A stretch of DNA of 64,000 bases from Anaerolineales bacterium (GTDB lineage Bacteria > Chloroflexota > Anaerolineae > Anaerolineales > Villigracilaceae): NCBI GenBank assembly GCA_019187665.1, contig JABARH010000017.1, positions 81,205 through 145,204 on the forward strand, in the 5' to 3' direction. The notes beneath the pieces were generated by a model that was not told the origin of the DNA, made no database searches, and saw nothing but the letters and a program-made list of their open reading frames with translations. Within the stretch, counting starts at the first letter, position 1, and each line of letters opens with the position of its first letter. Below, piece after piece: positions 20,703-28,896 of this stretch. Position numbers and translations under genes: made by a program.

Positions 20703-20787
20703 CAAAAAGACACGAAGGCTGTGGACCTGCCGGCTTCGTGTCTTCGATTAGATGAAATGAGATTTATTTTCAGATGGGCAAATTATA
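20703..20787 (-). promoter_or_regulatory. gyrA promoter and leader with terminator-like hairpin
   Basis: On the minus strand, TATAAT (20787-20782) starts a leader of about 100 nt. Within it AGACACGAAG (20743-20734) pairs with CTTCGTGTCT (20717-20708), 10 bp, followed by TTTTTGTG. The structure looks like an intrinsic terminator placed between promoter and gene, about 30 nt before the ATG. It could be an attenuator, or simply the terminator of the upstream leftward gene. Confidence 0.5.
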
Positions 20788-20860
20788 CCACTTCCCTGCC
20801 TGCTTACTCACCCCCCGAATTGCACAAAAAGCGTCGCGGGAACGTTTTTTTGTGCAATTA

Positions 20861-21406
20861 TTACTGTTGTAACTTCACCCGTTGGGCTTGCAATGCAAGC
20901 AGGTCTACCAGGCTGCGGTTAAAGAGCATGCCGGGACTCTCGACGCGCAGGTTGGGGATGAGAATAGCGGTCAGAACGGCGTCAAATATGGGGACGAAGT
21001 CCCGGCTGCCTTCGGCCATCAAGGAGGAAAAGTCAAAGCGTTTACCGGGAGTCTCGATCTTGCCCTCGATTTCATAGACCTGAGTGGTCAGGCGGATCGG
21101 ATATTCGGTCACCAAACCGTATCCGCCGCGCACGATCATTTGCGGGCCAAGATCTTCGCGGCGGGCCAGCGCCACGGCAAACACCTGCCGCTTGAGCATA
21201 CGCACCACCTCAAAGTGATCCACCAGTTTGGAGGGCATGTGGATGCGCGCCATGCGGGCGTCATGCACCTCCATGAAGGAGTGTGTGGGATCGTTCATTA
21301 CGCCCATCACCCCGTTCGTGGAGACCATCACCTTTCCCGCAATGCGGTAACTACTGGTGAGAATGTCGGCAGGAAGAAAGCGATGAGTGCGAGGAGAGGC
21401 GTCCAT
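20861..21406 (-). CDS. Conserved-looking soluble protein of unknown function
   Basis: 181 aa; AAGGAA lies 8-9 nt before ATG 21406. No signal peptide or membrane helix. A regular alternation of beta-strand-like segments (SSYRIAGKVMVSTNGVMGVM, SFMEVHDARMARIHMP, YPIRLTTQVYEIEGKIETPG, FVPIFDAVLTAILIPN) suggests an all-beta fold present twice, resembling DUF6812-type proteins, but I cannot assign it with certainty. It follows the zinc-finger gene by 39 bp on the same strand, so the two probably form an operon. Confidence 0.65.
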   Translation of the reverse strand: MDASPRTHRFLPADILTSSYRIAGKVMVSTNGVMGVMNDPTHSFMEVHDARMARIHMPSKLVDHFEVVRMLKRQVFAVALARREDLGPQMIVRGGYGLVTEYPIRLTTQVYEIEGKIETPGKRFDFSSLMAEGSRDFVPIFDAVLTAILIPNLRVESPGMLFNRSLVDLLALQAQRVKLQQ

Positions 21407-21445
21407 GTAGAAGTTTCCTTGATGCAGAGTTGACGGAGAAACGGA

Positions 21446-21757
21446 TCAGGTTTGGTCCAGGTTTGGGCGAGGGCCGGCAGGGCGCGGACGCGGCTGCGGC
21501 GAAACGCGTTTACGCGCCGCAAGGTGCCCGGTGTCCGGGCTGAGGAGCGTTTTTAACCATGCCTCAGCCCTTTCATCGAACTCGCAGCGTCCGCACACGT
21601 CGCAGGTCCAGGCTGGGAAATCGGGAACCGTGATGAGCTCTTCGCTCAACCAGGTGAAATATGTGACGCGGCGCGAACGCATCAATCCAGATGCGCATTC
21701 GACGCACGGCAACGGCCGAGGCGGTGTATTGAGGTTGGTTTCCGGTCTGGCTTCCAT
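21446..21757 (-). CDS. YgiT-type zinc-finger protein
   Basis: 103 aa from ATG 21757 (a GTG at 21766 is also open, but it lies almost on the -10 box). Two CxxC motifs, CVEC and CDVC, are separated by about 37 residues. The WLSEELITVPDFPAWTCDVCG pattern is that of YgiT/MqsA N-terminal domains, here without the HTH antitoxin domain and without a toxin partner. The tail is Arg/Pro-rich. It probably binds zinc and a partner protein; regulatory function is a guess. Confidence 0.7.
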   Translation of the reverse strand: MEARPETNLNTPPRPLPCVECASGLMRSRRVTYFTWLSEELITVPDFPAWTCDVCGRCEFDERAEAWLKTLLSPDTGHLAARKRVSPQPRPRPAGPRPNLDQT

Positions 21758-21768
21758 AAGATGCACGT

Positions 21769-21774
21769 ATTATA
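21769..21774 (-). promoter_or_regulatory. -10 box of the zinc-finger gene
   Basis: Minus-strand TATAAT in GGTATAATACG, 11 nt before ATG 21757, giving a leader of only a few nt. Confidence 0.5.
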
Positions 21775-21912
21775 CCCATTGAGACGGAAGGCGGGGATGG
21801 CAATTCTGTGGATGAAGGTTCATTCCTGACGAAGTTGAAATGCCGTGTTCGGTCGGAACTTTTTATTTTATGGTAAACTCTGCCACGACATTGCCCAGGA
21901 GAAAATTCATTT

Positions 21913-22287
21913 ATGAGCAAATCTCGTAGTGACCAAATGGTGGAACGCCTGCGCTCGATGCAGGCCGCCGCGCCTGAAATCGAAGCCTCCGCCGTTGTTT
22001 CCGTGGACGGCTTGATCATGGCCTCCGCCCTCCCGCAACAAGTGGAGGAAGATCGCGTTTCGGCCATGTCGGCGGCCATGCTTTCGCTGGGCGAGCGCAT
22101 CAGTGGCGAACTGGGGCGCGGCGGCCTGGAGCAGGTCTACATCAAGGGCGACGCGGGCGCCATCGTATTGACCTCGGTCGGTTCGGAGGCGGTTCTGACC
22201 GCGCTCGGAAGGCCGGAGGCCAAACTGGGCTTGATCTTCCTCGAAATGCGGCGCGCCGCCGAAGACCTGACCAAGCTGGTCGGATGA
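21913..22287 (+). CDS. Roadblock/LC7-domain protein
   Basis: 124 aa, one roadblock domain covering nearly the whole protein (ASAVVSVDGLIMASALP, AAMLSLGERISGEL, AGAIVLTSVGSEAVLTAL, EMRRAAEDLTKLVG). Bacterial roadblock proteins dimerise and often act as GTPase-activating or scaffolding partners of MglA-type small GTPases. No GTPase gene is nearby. AGGAGA lies 10-12 nt before the ATG, and a strong terminator follows. Confidence 0.88.
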   Translation: MSKSRSDQMVERLRSMQAAAPEIEASAVVSVDGLIMASALPQQVEEDRVSAMSAAMLSLGERISGELGRGGLEQVYIKGDAGAIVLTSVGSEAVLTALGRPEAKLGLIFLEMRRAAEDLTKLVG

Positions 22288-22327
22288 ACCAAAAGAAATT
22301 GGTTTTGCAAAAACGCAGGAAACTCCC

Positions 22328-22363
22328 GATGGGGAGGGCTTAAACGCCCTCCCCATCTTCTTT
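22328..22363 (+). terminator. Terminator after the roadblock gene
   Basis: A perfect 12-bp stem (22328-22339 with 22346-22357) is followed by TTCTTTG. Confidence 0.8.
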
Positions 22364-22396
22364 GTACCTCACCCATAACCCCACCCGCCTTCGGCA

Positions 22397-22431
22397 CCCT
22401 CCCCAAATCCAAAGAACGGATTTGGGGAGGG
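22397..22431 (+). promoter_or_regulatory. Perfect 14-bp stem-loop just upstream of pyrG
   Basis: CCCTCCCCAAATCC pairs exactly with GGATTTGGGGAGGG, loop AAAGAAC. It lacks a T-run and ends 22 nt before the pyrG ATG, next to its GGAG ribosome site. It could be a leader control element or a dispersed repeat. Confidence 0.45.
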
Positions 22432-22453
22432 ACAAGATGATAGGAGATTCAAC

Positions 22454-24058
22454 ATGGCAACGAAATATTTATTTTTCACCGGTGGAGTTGTTTCCTCAGT
22501 CGGCAAGGGCGTGACGGCGGCGGCGATCGGGTTGACGCTCAAGGAACGCGGATTCAAGGTCGCGGTGCAGAAACTGGACCCGTATATCAATGTGGATCCC
22601 GGCACGATGAGTCCCTATCAGCATGGGGAAGTTTATGTGCTGGATGACGGCGCGGAGACGGACCTCGACCTGGGTCACTACGAACGCTTCATTGATATCC
22701 GCCTGAGCCGCGTCAGCAACTTCACGGCGGGACAGGTCTATGCCGAGATCATCCAGAAGGAACGCAAGGGCGATTTCCTGGGCGGGACGATTCAGGTCAT
22801 TCCGCATATCACGAACGAGATCAAGCGCCGCGTCGGGTTGGTGGCGAAAACGACCGGGGCGGAGATCGTGCTGGTGGAGGTTGGCGGGACGGTCGGCGAT
22901 ATCGAGTCCCAGCCGTTCCTCGAAACGCTGAGACAACTCCGCAACGAGGTCGGGCGCGAGAACGTGTTCTTCATCCACGTGACCTGGCTTCCGCACATCG
23001 GTGCGACCGGCGAATTGAAAACGAAACCGACGCAACATTCCGTCGCCGCCCTGCGTTCGATCGGCATTTCGCCGAACATGATCATCGCGCGCTCGGACTT
23101 TCCGGTGGACAACAGCCTGACCGACAAAATCGCATTGTTTTGCGATGTGGAAAAAGAAGCGGTCGTGCCAATGGTCACAGCGGAGGTGTTGTATGAAATT
23201 CCGTTGTTGATCGAAAAAGCGGGCGTGCCCGATTTTCTGGTGGAGAAACTTAATCTCAAACCCACGCAAAAACCCGATTGGAAGAAATGGAAAAAACTGG
23301 TCGACTCGGTCAAGAAGCCGCGCCCCAAAGTGAAAGTGGCGCTGGTCGGCAAATACGTGGAATTACAGGATGCGTATATGTCCGTGCGCGAGGCGCTCAA
23401 ACATGCGGCGCTCGCCGCGGGCGTGGAGGTGGAGATCGGCTGGGTGCATGCCTCCGATTTGGAGAAGGATAAAAGCTGGGACATCGTTCAAAGTGCGGAC
23501 GCGATCCTCGTCCCCGGCGGATTCGGGTCGCGCGGCATCGAGGGCAAAATTCTGGCGGCGCGTTACGCGCGCGAGAAAAAGATTCCGTATCTCGGTCTCT
23601 GCCTCGGGATGCAAACCATGTGCATCGAGTTTGCGCGCAACGTGATTGGGCAGGAAGACGCCAACTCGAGCGAGTTTGACCGCAGTAGTGAATACCCGGT
23701 GATTGACCTGATGCACGACCAGCGCGCGATCTCCGACATGGGCGGGACAATGCGCCTCGGACTGTATCCCTGCGAACTAAAAAAGGGAAGCAAAGCCGCC
23801 GCCGCGTACGGCGAATCAAAAGTGGACGAACGTCACCGCCATCGCTTCGAATTCAACAACGCCTACCGCGAAGACTTCGAAAAGGCGGGCATGGTTTTCT
23901 CTGGTCTCTCGCCGGATGGAAAGTTGGTGGAGATCGCCGAGATCGCCGAGCATCCGTATATGGTCGCCAGCCAGTTCCATCCCGAGTTTTTGTCGCGCCC
24001 GAACCGGCCTCATCCGCTGTTTCTGGGATTGGTCAAGGCGGCGAAGGAGAGGAGGTGA
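22454..24058 (+). CDS. pyrG: CTP synthase
   Basis: 534 aa, normal length. The N-terminal synthetase domain begins KYLFFTGGVVSSVGKGV (P-loop) and includes DPYINVDPGTMSP and GEVYVLDDGAETDLDLGHYERF. The C-terminal class I glutamine amidotransferase domain carries the nucleophile Cys383 (GLCLGMQ) and the His/Glu dyad in QFHPEF. It converts UTP to CTP with glutamine-derived ammonia. AGGAG is 5-6 nt before the ATG. The following thioesterase gene starts 11 bp after the stop. Confidence 0.98.
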   Translation: MATKYLFFTGGVVSSVGKGVTAAAIGLTLKERGFKVAVQKLDPYINVDPGTMSPYQHGEVYVLDDGAETDLDLGHYERFIDIRLSRVSNFTAGQVYAEIIQKERKGDFLGGTIQVIPHITNEIKRRVGLVAKTTGAEIVLVEVGGTVGDIESQPFLETLRQLRNEVGRENVFFIHVTWLPHIGATGELKTKPTQHSVAALRSIGISPNMIIARSDFPVDNSLTDKIALFCDVEKEAVVPMVTAEVLYEIPLLIEKAGVPDFLVEKLNLKPTQKPDWKKWKKLVDSVKKPRPKVKVALVGKYVELQDAYMSVREALKHAALAAGVEVEIGWVHASDLEKDKSWDIVQSADAILVPGGFGSRGIEGKILAARYAREKKIPYLGLCLGMQTMCIEFARNVIGQEDANSSEFDRSSEYPVIDLMHDQRAISDMGGTMRLGLYPCELKKGSKAAAAYGESKVDERHRHRFEFNNAYREDFEKAGMVFSGLSPDGKLVEIAEIAEHPYMVASQFHPEFLSRPNRPHPLFLGLVKAAKERR

Positions 24059-24069
24059 GACGGCGTAAC

Positions 24070-24474
24070 ATGGACCCCTCCGTCGAATCCAAAATCCGTT
24101 CAGACGCATTTCTGCGCTTCCTGGATGCAACCTTCGAGGAGATTCGCCCCGGCTACGCGCGCGTCTCGCTGACCGTGACCGAGTCCATGCTGAACTTTCA
24201 CGGGATCACGCAGGGAGGCGTTGTCTTCGCGCTCGGCGACCTGGCGTTTTCCGCCGCCTCCAACTCACACGGACAAGTCGCTGTGGCGCTCGATATGACG
24301 ATCAGTTTCCTGCGCGCGACCACAGTTGGCGACCATCTCGTCGCGCAGGCGGAGGAGGTCAGTCTTGGAAATAGGACCGCTCTCTACGAGATCACGCTCA
24401 GGGAGACGACACGAAACGAGATCGTTGCAAGGATCCAGGCAACCGCGTATCGAAAGAAAGAAAAAGTTGGATGA
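24070..24474 (+). CDS. PaaI-type hotdog thioesterase
   Basis: 134 aa from ATG 24070; a GTG at 24055 overlaps the pyrG stop and is an alternative. It is a single hotdog domain with the PaaI pattern NFHGITQGGVVFALGDLAFSAASNSHG. The Asn/His-Gly and the catalytic Asp-type residue on the long helix are present. It probably hydrolyses aryl- or acyl-CoA thioesters. It lies directly behind pyrG and may be co-transcribed, with no functional link evident. Confidence 0.85.
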   Translation: MDPSVESKIRSDAFLRFLDATFEEIRPGYARVSLTVTESMLNFHGITQGGVVFALGDLAFSAASNSHGQVAVALDMTISFLRATTVGDHLVAQAEEVSLGNRTALYEITLRETTRNEIVARIQATAYRKKEKVG

Positions 24475-24516
24475 TCGGCATAATATCAAACCGCGAAATT
24501 CGCAAGGAGGCCGCCC

Positions 24517-25158
24517 ATGCCATGTGAATGCTGCAATATTACAAACGAACAATTTGGAAAAGACACCGCCGAAGCGGACTTGAAAGCATATCGCCGCACA
24601 GGTCCAGCCAAACACACGCGCTTGATTCTCGAAGCTATTCGTTCACTGGGACTCACAGACGCCTCCCTGCTGGATGTGGGCGGAGGCATCGGCGCGATCT
24701 ACCACGAGCTGATGCAGGATACCGTGACGCGCGCCACGCACGTGGACGCCTCGTCCGCGTATCTGGCGGCTGCGAAACGCGAAACAGAAAAGCGCGGCAA
24801 CGGCGGCAAGGTGGAATTCATCCACGCCGACTTTACAGACGTGGCTGACAGCCTCGCGCCCGCCAACGTGGTCACACTCGACCGCGTAGTGTGCTGTTAT
24901 CCCGATTTTCGCAGTCTGCTGGCCGCCGCGGCAGGACGGAGTTCGCGCGCGCTTGTCATGGCCTATCCGCGCGACAACCGCTTCAGCCGCGCGGTCGTCG
25001 CACTCATGGATTGGTTCTTAAAAATGTCGCGCGACCCGTTCCGCGTCTTTGTCCATCCCGTCGGCGAGATGGATGCCCTGCTCAACAAAGAGGGCTTGTA
25101 TCGAGTATCATTGCGCAGATCATTCATCTGGGAAGTGGCTCTCTATCAACGCGCGTAG
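24517..25158 (+). CDS. Class I SAM-dependent methyltransferase
   Basis: 213 aa; GGAGG 8 nt before the ATG. The SAM motif I reads SLLDVGGGIGAIYHEL (about 50-65), followed by an acidic motif II region (THVDASSAYL) and DFTDVA, then VVTLDRVVCCYPD at motif IV. The N-terminus MPCECC resembles a metal site or redox Cys cluster, and a similar Cys-rich start occurs in some arsenite or Mg-protoporphyrin methyltransferase relatives. The substrate is unknown. It is followed by the acyltransferase after 9 bp. Confidence 0.8.
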   Translation: MPCECCNITNEQFGKDTAEADLKAYRRTGPAKHTRLILEAIRSLGLTDASLLDVGGGIGAIYHELMQDTVTRATHVDASSAYLAAAKRETEKRGNGGKVEFIHADFTDVADSLAPANVVTLDRVVCCYPDFRSLLAAAAGRSSRALVMAYPRDNRFSRAVVALMDWFLKMSRDPFRVFVHPVGEMDALLNKEGLYRVSLRRSFIWEVALYQRA

Positions 25159-25167
25159 GAGATTTTG

Positions 25168-26208
25168 ATGCAATCGCAACAACGGGTCCATCTCAACGGG
25201 TTCGACTGGCTGCGGGCGTTCATGCCGTGGCTGGTGGTCATGTGGCACATGAACACCTTCGGCGTCTCGCGGGTTTATTCCCCCAACCTCGGCAGCTACC
25301 GCATCAACGCGCCGGACGTGATCATCTTTCAATCCATCGTGTTGACCGTGCCGGTCTTCATTATGATGTCCAGTTACCTCATGGCGCGCTTCCCCGCCGA
25401 TTGGAACAAGACCCGCAAACGAGTCATCCGCCTGGCGTCGCTGGCGCTCTTCTGGACCTTCATGCTGACCGTATGGAAGGGCGGATTCGAACAGATCAAA
25501 CGTCTTGTGCCTCATTCCGCCGCCGAACTTGTGACCAAGGTTTTAAGCGCGAACGGGGAGTTCTATTATTTCTTCATGGCGCTCATCTTCTGCGCGCTGA
25601 TGATCTATCTGGCCTCGCGGTTGCCAACCTCGTGGAATCTCGCCGGGCTGATCCTCTCTCTCTTGTTGATGTTCTTCATGCCTCCCATCACCATCGCCGC
25701 GCGCGCAACGGTCTGGCTGGCGTACTGGAACCCGATCAACTTCCTGCCCTATCCGTTCCTCGCCGTCTCACTCGCGCGCTTGCAGGATCGTTTGCTCAAC
25801 AACCGCAAGACATGGCTGGCAGCAATCTTGATTCTCTCCCTGATTGGAGGCGCCGCGCTCTGGTATGAATGGACTCACTACGTCAACCCTCTGCTCTTTC
25901 CCGGCAGTGAAATTTCCTTTCCGCTATTGATGCGCGTTTCGCTGGCATTGCATGCCGCCGCCATTGTGATCCTCGCGGTCTGGTCCTGGAATACCGCGCC
26001 TGCCGCGATCCGCTTCATGTCCAAGCACAGCCTCGGTCTCTTTGTGCTGCACGCCTTTCTGCGCCCCATCGTGGTGCAGAACGCGCCGCTGATCTGGTTC
26101 CCCTCCGAAGAGATCGGGCGCCTCGCGCAAACCTTCATCGTTATTGCGCTGTGCTATCTGCTTTCGATGGCCGCGCCGCTCTTCCTCAAAGACGATCTGG
26201 TGCGTTGA
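25168..26208 (+). CDS. Acyltransferase-3 family membrane protein
   Basis: 346 aa from ATG 25168 (AGGAG 7 nt upstream; the TTG just before is not needed). About ten hydrophobic helices. The AT3 opening reads NGFDWLRAFMPWLVVMWHM with the family His, and an Arg-rich loop (KTRKRVIRL) follows helix 3. C-terminal SKHSLGLFVLHAFLRPI also fits. Such proteins O-acylate surface sugars or lipids. Its stop overlaps the start of the DMT-like gene (TGATG). Confidence 0.82.
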   Translation: MQSQQRVHLNGFDWLRAFMPWLVVMWHMNTFGVSRVYSPNLGSYRINAPDVIIFQSIVLTVPVFIMMSSYLMARFPADWNKTRKRVIRLASLALFWTFMLTVWKGGFEQIKRLVPHSAAELVTKVLSANGEFYYFFMALIFCALMIYLASRLPTSWNLAGLILSLLLMFFMPPITIAARATVWLAYWNPINFLPYPFLAVSLARLQDRLLNNRKTWLAAILILSLIGGAALWYEWTHYVNPLLFPGSEISFPLLMRVSLALHAAAIVILAVWSWNTAPAAIRFMSKHSLGLFVLHAFLRPIVVQNAPLIWFPSEEIGRLAQTFIVIALCYLLSMAAPLFLKDDLVR

Positions 26209-26645
26209 TGGAGATACTTGTCCTTATTCTGCTCGCGCTGCTCGGCGGGATCGCCGTCACATTGCAGGGACAATTCATGGGCGTCATGGATCAAGCCATC
26301 GGCACGCGCGAGTCGGTCTTCATCACTTATGCGGGCGGCGGGCTTGCCATCACGGTTCTGATGCTGCTCCTGCGCGGCGGGAATCTCAAAGCGGCGGCGT
26401 CCGTCCCCTGGTATGCGTTCACCGCCGGACTGTTGGGACTGATCATCGTGGGGACAATTGGATTCACCATCCCGCGCCTCGGCCTGACCAGCGCACTGAC
26501 TCTCGTGCTGACCGGGCAATACCTCGCCTCGACGCTGATTGAACACTTCGGCTGGTTCGGCGCGCCCGTCCGCCCGTTCGACTGGACGCGCCTGCTTGGG
26601 ATTCTGATCCTGCTGCTGGGCGTCTGGTTGACGACGCGGCGCTAA
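26208..26645 (+). CDS. DMT-superfamily (DUF606/YdcZ-like) membrane protein
   Basis: 145 aa, five hydrophobic helices, matching the short DUF606 half-size members of the drug/metabolite transporter superfamily: a first helix with GGIAVTLQGQFMG, then ITYAGGGLAITVLML and LTSALTLVLTGQYLASTLIEHFGWFG. Such proteins work as dimers or pairs; only one copy is here. The start overlaps the previous stop. Substrate unknown. Confidence 0.8.
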   Translation: MEILVLILLALLGGIAVTLQGQFMGVMDQAIGTRESVFITYAGGGLAITVLMLLLRGGNLKAAASVPWYAFTAGLLGLIIVGTIGFTIPRLGLTSALTLVLTGQYLASTLIEHFGWFGAPVRPFDWTRLLGILILLLGVWLTTRR

Positions 26646-26748
26646 TCCAAAGCAAGAGACCATCCACTTCGACAAGCGAGATGTCAACCAAATTGGAAGC
26701 TGCGAAAGATTCACGCGAACGGCTATCGAATCCGCCGAACTGATGGTC

Positions 26749-26806
26749 GGCGTTACGCCCGCCTGTCCTGCTCGACAAATCACGGGCGGCGCCAGGGGAA
26801 AACGCC
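26749..26806. repeat. Long-form palindromic element, copy 1
   Basis: It begins GGCGTTACGCCCGCC and ends GGAAAACGCC, with internal ACAAATCACGGGCGGCGCC. It is closely similar to 61679-61733, and both are followed by AAT(T/G)ATGCG. Confidence 0.65.
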
Positions 26807-26889
26807 AATTATGCGCACGTCATCGGATTCAATCTGCCTTCCCGTTCAATCGTATGGTGTTTTCAAAGTCGCTTGAAAAACCGGCGGGT

Positions 26890-27004
26890 TTGGAACGCGA
26901 ATGCCACGAATAGGCGAATTTCGCGAATTTTCCTGGGTTTATTCGCGTCATTCGCTGATTGGCGTAACTCGCGTTGAGAAATCTCCGACCTTGAGAAAGC
27001 CATG
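26890..27004. repeat. 115-bp dispersed repeat with internal inverted repeat, copy 2
   Basis: Same length as copy 1 (14350-14464), with conserved blocks TTGGAACGCGAATG, GGCGAATTTCG, GTCATTCGC and GCGTTGAG. The internal arms are 26897-26910 and 26943-26956; they differ from copy 1 but still pair at 12 of 14 positions. Confidence 0.7.
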
Positions 27005-27023
27005 CGTTCAATCGCCAGTACTA

Positions 27024-27051
27024 TTGAAGACACGTATAAACCCGGTATAAT
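27024..27051 (+). promoter_or_regulatory. Promoter of the first SUMF1-like lipoprotein gene
   Basis: TTGAAG (27024-27029), 16-bp spacer, TATAAT (27046-27051). The leader of about 80 nt contains an AGAG palindrome remnant and ends in AAGGAG 6 nt before ATG 27139. Confidence 0.65.
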
Positions 27052-27070
27052 TCGCCCAGTTTTTACGCCC

Positions 27071-27086
27071 GGCGTTAGAGAACCCC
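27071..27086. repeat. AGAG-loop palindrome, decayed copy
   Basis: GGCGTTAGAGAACCCC matches the GGCGTT-AGAG-AACGCC unit except at the 3' arm. It lies within the 5' leader of the gene at 27139. Confidence 0.5.
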
Positions 27087-27138
27087 AAATGCTCACTATC
27101 GCGAAGCGCTGATCTGTATGCCATACAAAGGAGTAACA

Positions 27139-28821
27139 ATGAGCAAGCAAGTAATACACTTCCTATATCTGATCACACTTATGGTTCTCGTGGTGAGCGC
27201 CTGCGCGCCAAAATCACCCAGCCCTGCCACCGAAGCGCCAACCACGGATGAACCCGCCGAAGCCTCTCTCACCGACGCGCCGGAGACCGCCGAGCCACCC
27301 CCACTGGTCACAGTGACCGCAACCGAGGCAAACCCGCCTTCCGCTCCCACGCTCGTCACCTTCGACCTGTCTGCCCCGCCGATGGAAGTCGGCTCCACGT
27401 TCACATTCATAGACGGGAGTGTTCTGGTGGCCGTGCCGGAGGGTGAATTTATTATGGGGCATGGCGGCGACGACAACCCAGAGCATAAAGTGTTCATTAG
27501 CGACTTTTGGATCTACCGCACCGAGGTCTCGAACCGTACATTCGCTTTATGTGTCGCGCTCGGCCAATGCGACTCGCCCGACCCAGACCTGAATCCCTAC
27601 TTCGACTCGGCGCGCAACCCTGCCTTTCGCGATCCATCTCATGCCAATGACCCAGTGGTGGGCGTGACCTGGGAACAAGCCAATGCCTATTGCAACATGG
27701 TAAAAGGCCGCCTGCCCACCGAAGCCGAATGGGAAAAAACCGCGCGCGGTCCGGATGGAAATATTTACCCATGGGGCAACGCCGCGCCCGGTTGCACCCT
27801 TGCCAATATCGGCCGCTGCAATCCTGGCGTTGTCGAGGTCAATCAATTCGCCGAAGGCAGGAGCTACTACGAGGCGCTCAATCTGACTGGAAACGTGTTC
27901 GAGTGGGTCGCCGACTGGTACGATCCCAGCTACTATTCGATCTCGCCCACCGAGGATCCAAGCGGCCCGGAAAGCGGCTTTTTCCGCGCGGTCCGCTCTG
28001 GAGGATTCCGCGAAGATTACTACCTCGCCGAATCGGCGCGGCGCTTCCGCTTCAAGCCGGTGGATGAGCGCGATGATCTCGGTTTCCGCTGCGTGGTCGA
28101 GCCGGAAAACCTGCTGGGCTTTGCCCCCTGGTGCAGCATGGTCGCCTATGTGGGGGCCAACCAGGGCGGCGGCGCGCCGGGCGATGTCTCCATCCCCAGC
28201 CCGGTCTGCGATAACGTCAGCGGATCGTCCGCAGGATATTGCAATACAAACACCAATCCAAAAAGCCCCGCCGCAAGCCTGAACTTCAGCCCCGACCCGC
28301 TGCCTGCCTCGAGTGTCTTCTCTGTTCCAGGTGGCTGCGCGCTTGACTTGATCAGCGCCGACCCAAACGATTACTATTGCACCAGCGGCGGCACAGCCAC
28401 AGTACAGGGCTTCTGCGCGGTTCCGCCCGCGCCCGTTCCGCCTGGCTGCCCGGCCGGATACACCCAGAATGGGAACATGTGTGAATGGACCGGCGGCGGC
28501 ACAGACGCGACCGCATGCCTGCCCGGTGTAACGTATGACCCGCTCACCCAGTGTTGTTCCTCCACAGACGGCATCGGCGATTCGTTTGCCCTCTGCCCGG
28601 CCAACGCGCCCTACTACGCCGGGGGCGCCTGTGTGCCGTGGCCTTCCTCCGACTGGGGACCACTGGTCACGATCAACGTGATTCTCGGCTCCTGCAGGGA
28701 TGGCGGCGGAGGCGGCAACGCATGTCAGCCACCAGTTGGAGGATGCAGCGACCCAAAATCTTCCTGGGATCAAGATCAGTGTTGCTGCTACAATCCATTT
28801 ATAGGCTCATGCACGAAGTAG
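27139..28821 (+). CDS. SUMF1/FGE-fold lipoprotein with Cys-rich C-terminus (paralog A)
   Basis: 560 aa from ATG 27139, set by AAGGAG 6 nt upstream. The lipobox is VVSAC (Cys22), then a long T/P/E-rich linker to about residue 85. The formylglycine-generating-enzyme fold (about 90-330) has GEFIMG, VGVTWEQANAYC, GRLPTEAEWEKTARG, YPWGN, GNVFEWVADWYD and LGFRCV. The active-site Cys pair of true FGE is not found (the region reads VRSGGFRED), so it is more likely a binding domain. Residues about 340-560 hold roughly 30 Cys in modules such as GCPAGYTQNGNMC, ACLPGVTYDPLTQCC and a final CCCYNPFIGSC. It is probably a disulfide-stabilised surface protein. Its paralog lies at 30297. Confidence 0.8.
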   Translation: MSKQVIHFLYLITLMVLVVSACAPKSPSPATEAPTTDEPAEASLTDAPETAEPPPLVTVTATEANPPSAPTLVTFDLSAPPMEVGSTFTFIDGSVLVAVPEGEFIMGHGGDDNPEHKVFISDFWIYRTEVSNRTFALCVALGQCDSPDPDLNPYFDSARNPAFRDPSHANDPVVGVTWEQANAYCNMVKGRLPTEAEWEKTARGPDGNIYPWGNAAPGCTLANIGRCNPGVVEVNQFAEGRSYYEALNLTGNVFEWVADWYDPSYYSISPTEDPSGPESGFFRAVRSGGFREDYYLAESARRFRFKPVDERDDLGFRCVVEPENLLGFAPWCSMVAYVGANQGGGAPGDVSIPSPVCDNVSGSSAGYCNTNTNPKSPAASLNFSPDPLPASSVFSVPGGCALDLISADPNDYYCTSGGTATVQGFCAVPPAPVPPGCPAGYTQNGNMCEWTGGGTDATACLPGVTYDPLTQCCSSTDGIGDSFALCPANAPYYAGGACVPWPSSDWGPLVTINVILGSCRDGGGGGNACQPPVGGCSDPKSSWDQDQCCCYNPFIGSCTK

Positions 28822-28854
28822 ATCAGGGCTTGCGCAAAAGCTGGCGCGGGTCGT

Positions 28855-28896
28855 ACTATAAAAAAGTTCCCGGTGTTCCGGGAACTTTTTTATAGT
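28855..28896. terminator. Bidirectional terminator with perfect 19-bp stem
   Basis: The arms 28855-28873 and 28878-28896 are exact complements with loop TGTT, flanked by A-runs and T-runs on each side. It ends both the lipoprotein gene and the convergent acyltransferase, whose last codons lie within it. Confidence 0.9.

Larger units (their letters stand above)
26646..27138. other. Repeat-rich intergenic region upstream of the lipoprotein island
   Basis: No credible gene was seen in these 493 bp. They contain a long palindromic element (26749-26806), the second 115-bp repeat (26890-27004), a promoter (27024-27051) and a decayed AGAG palindrome (27071-27086). Confidence 0.6.

Noticed and set aside
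21446..21757. Toxin-antitoxin locus based on the YgiT-type zinc finger
   Set aside because: No HTH antitoxin domain and no MqsR/HigB-like toxin is adjacent.
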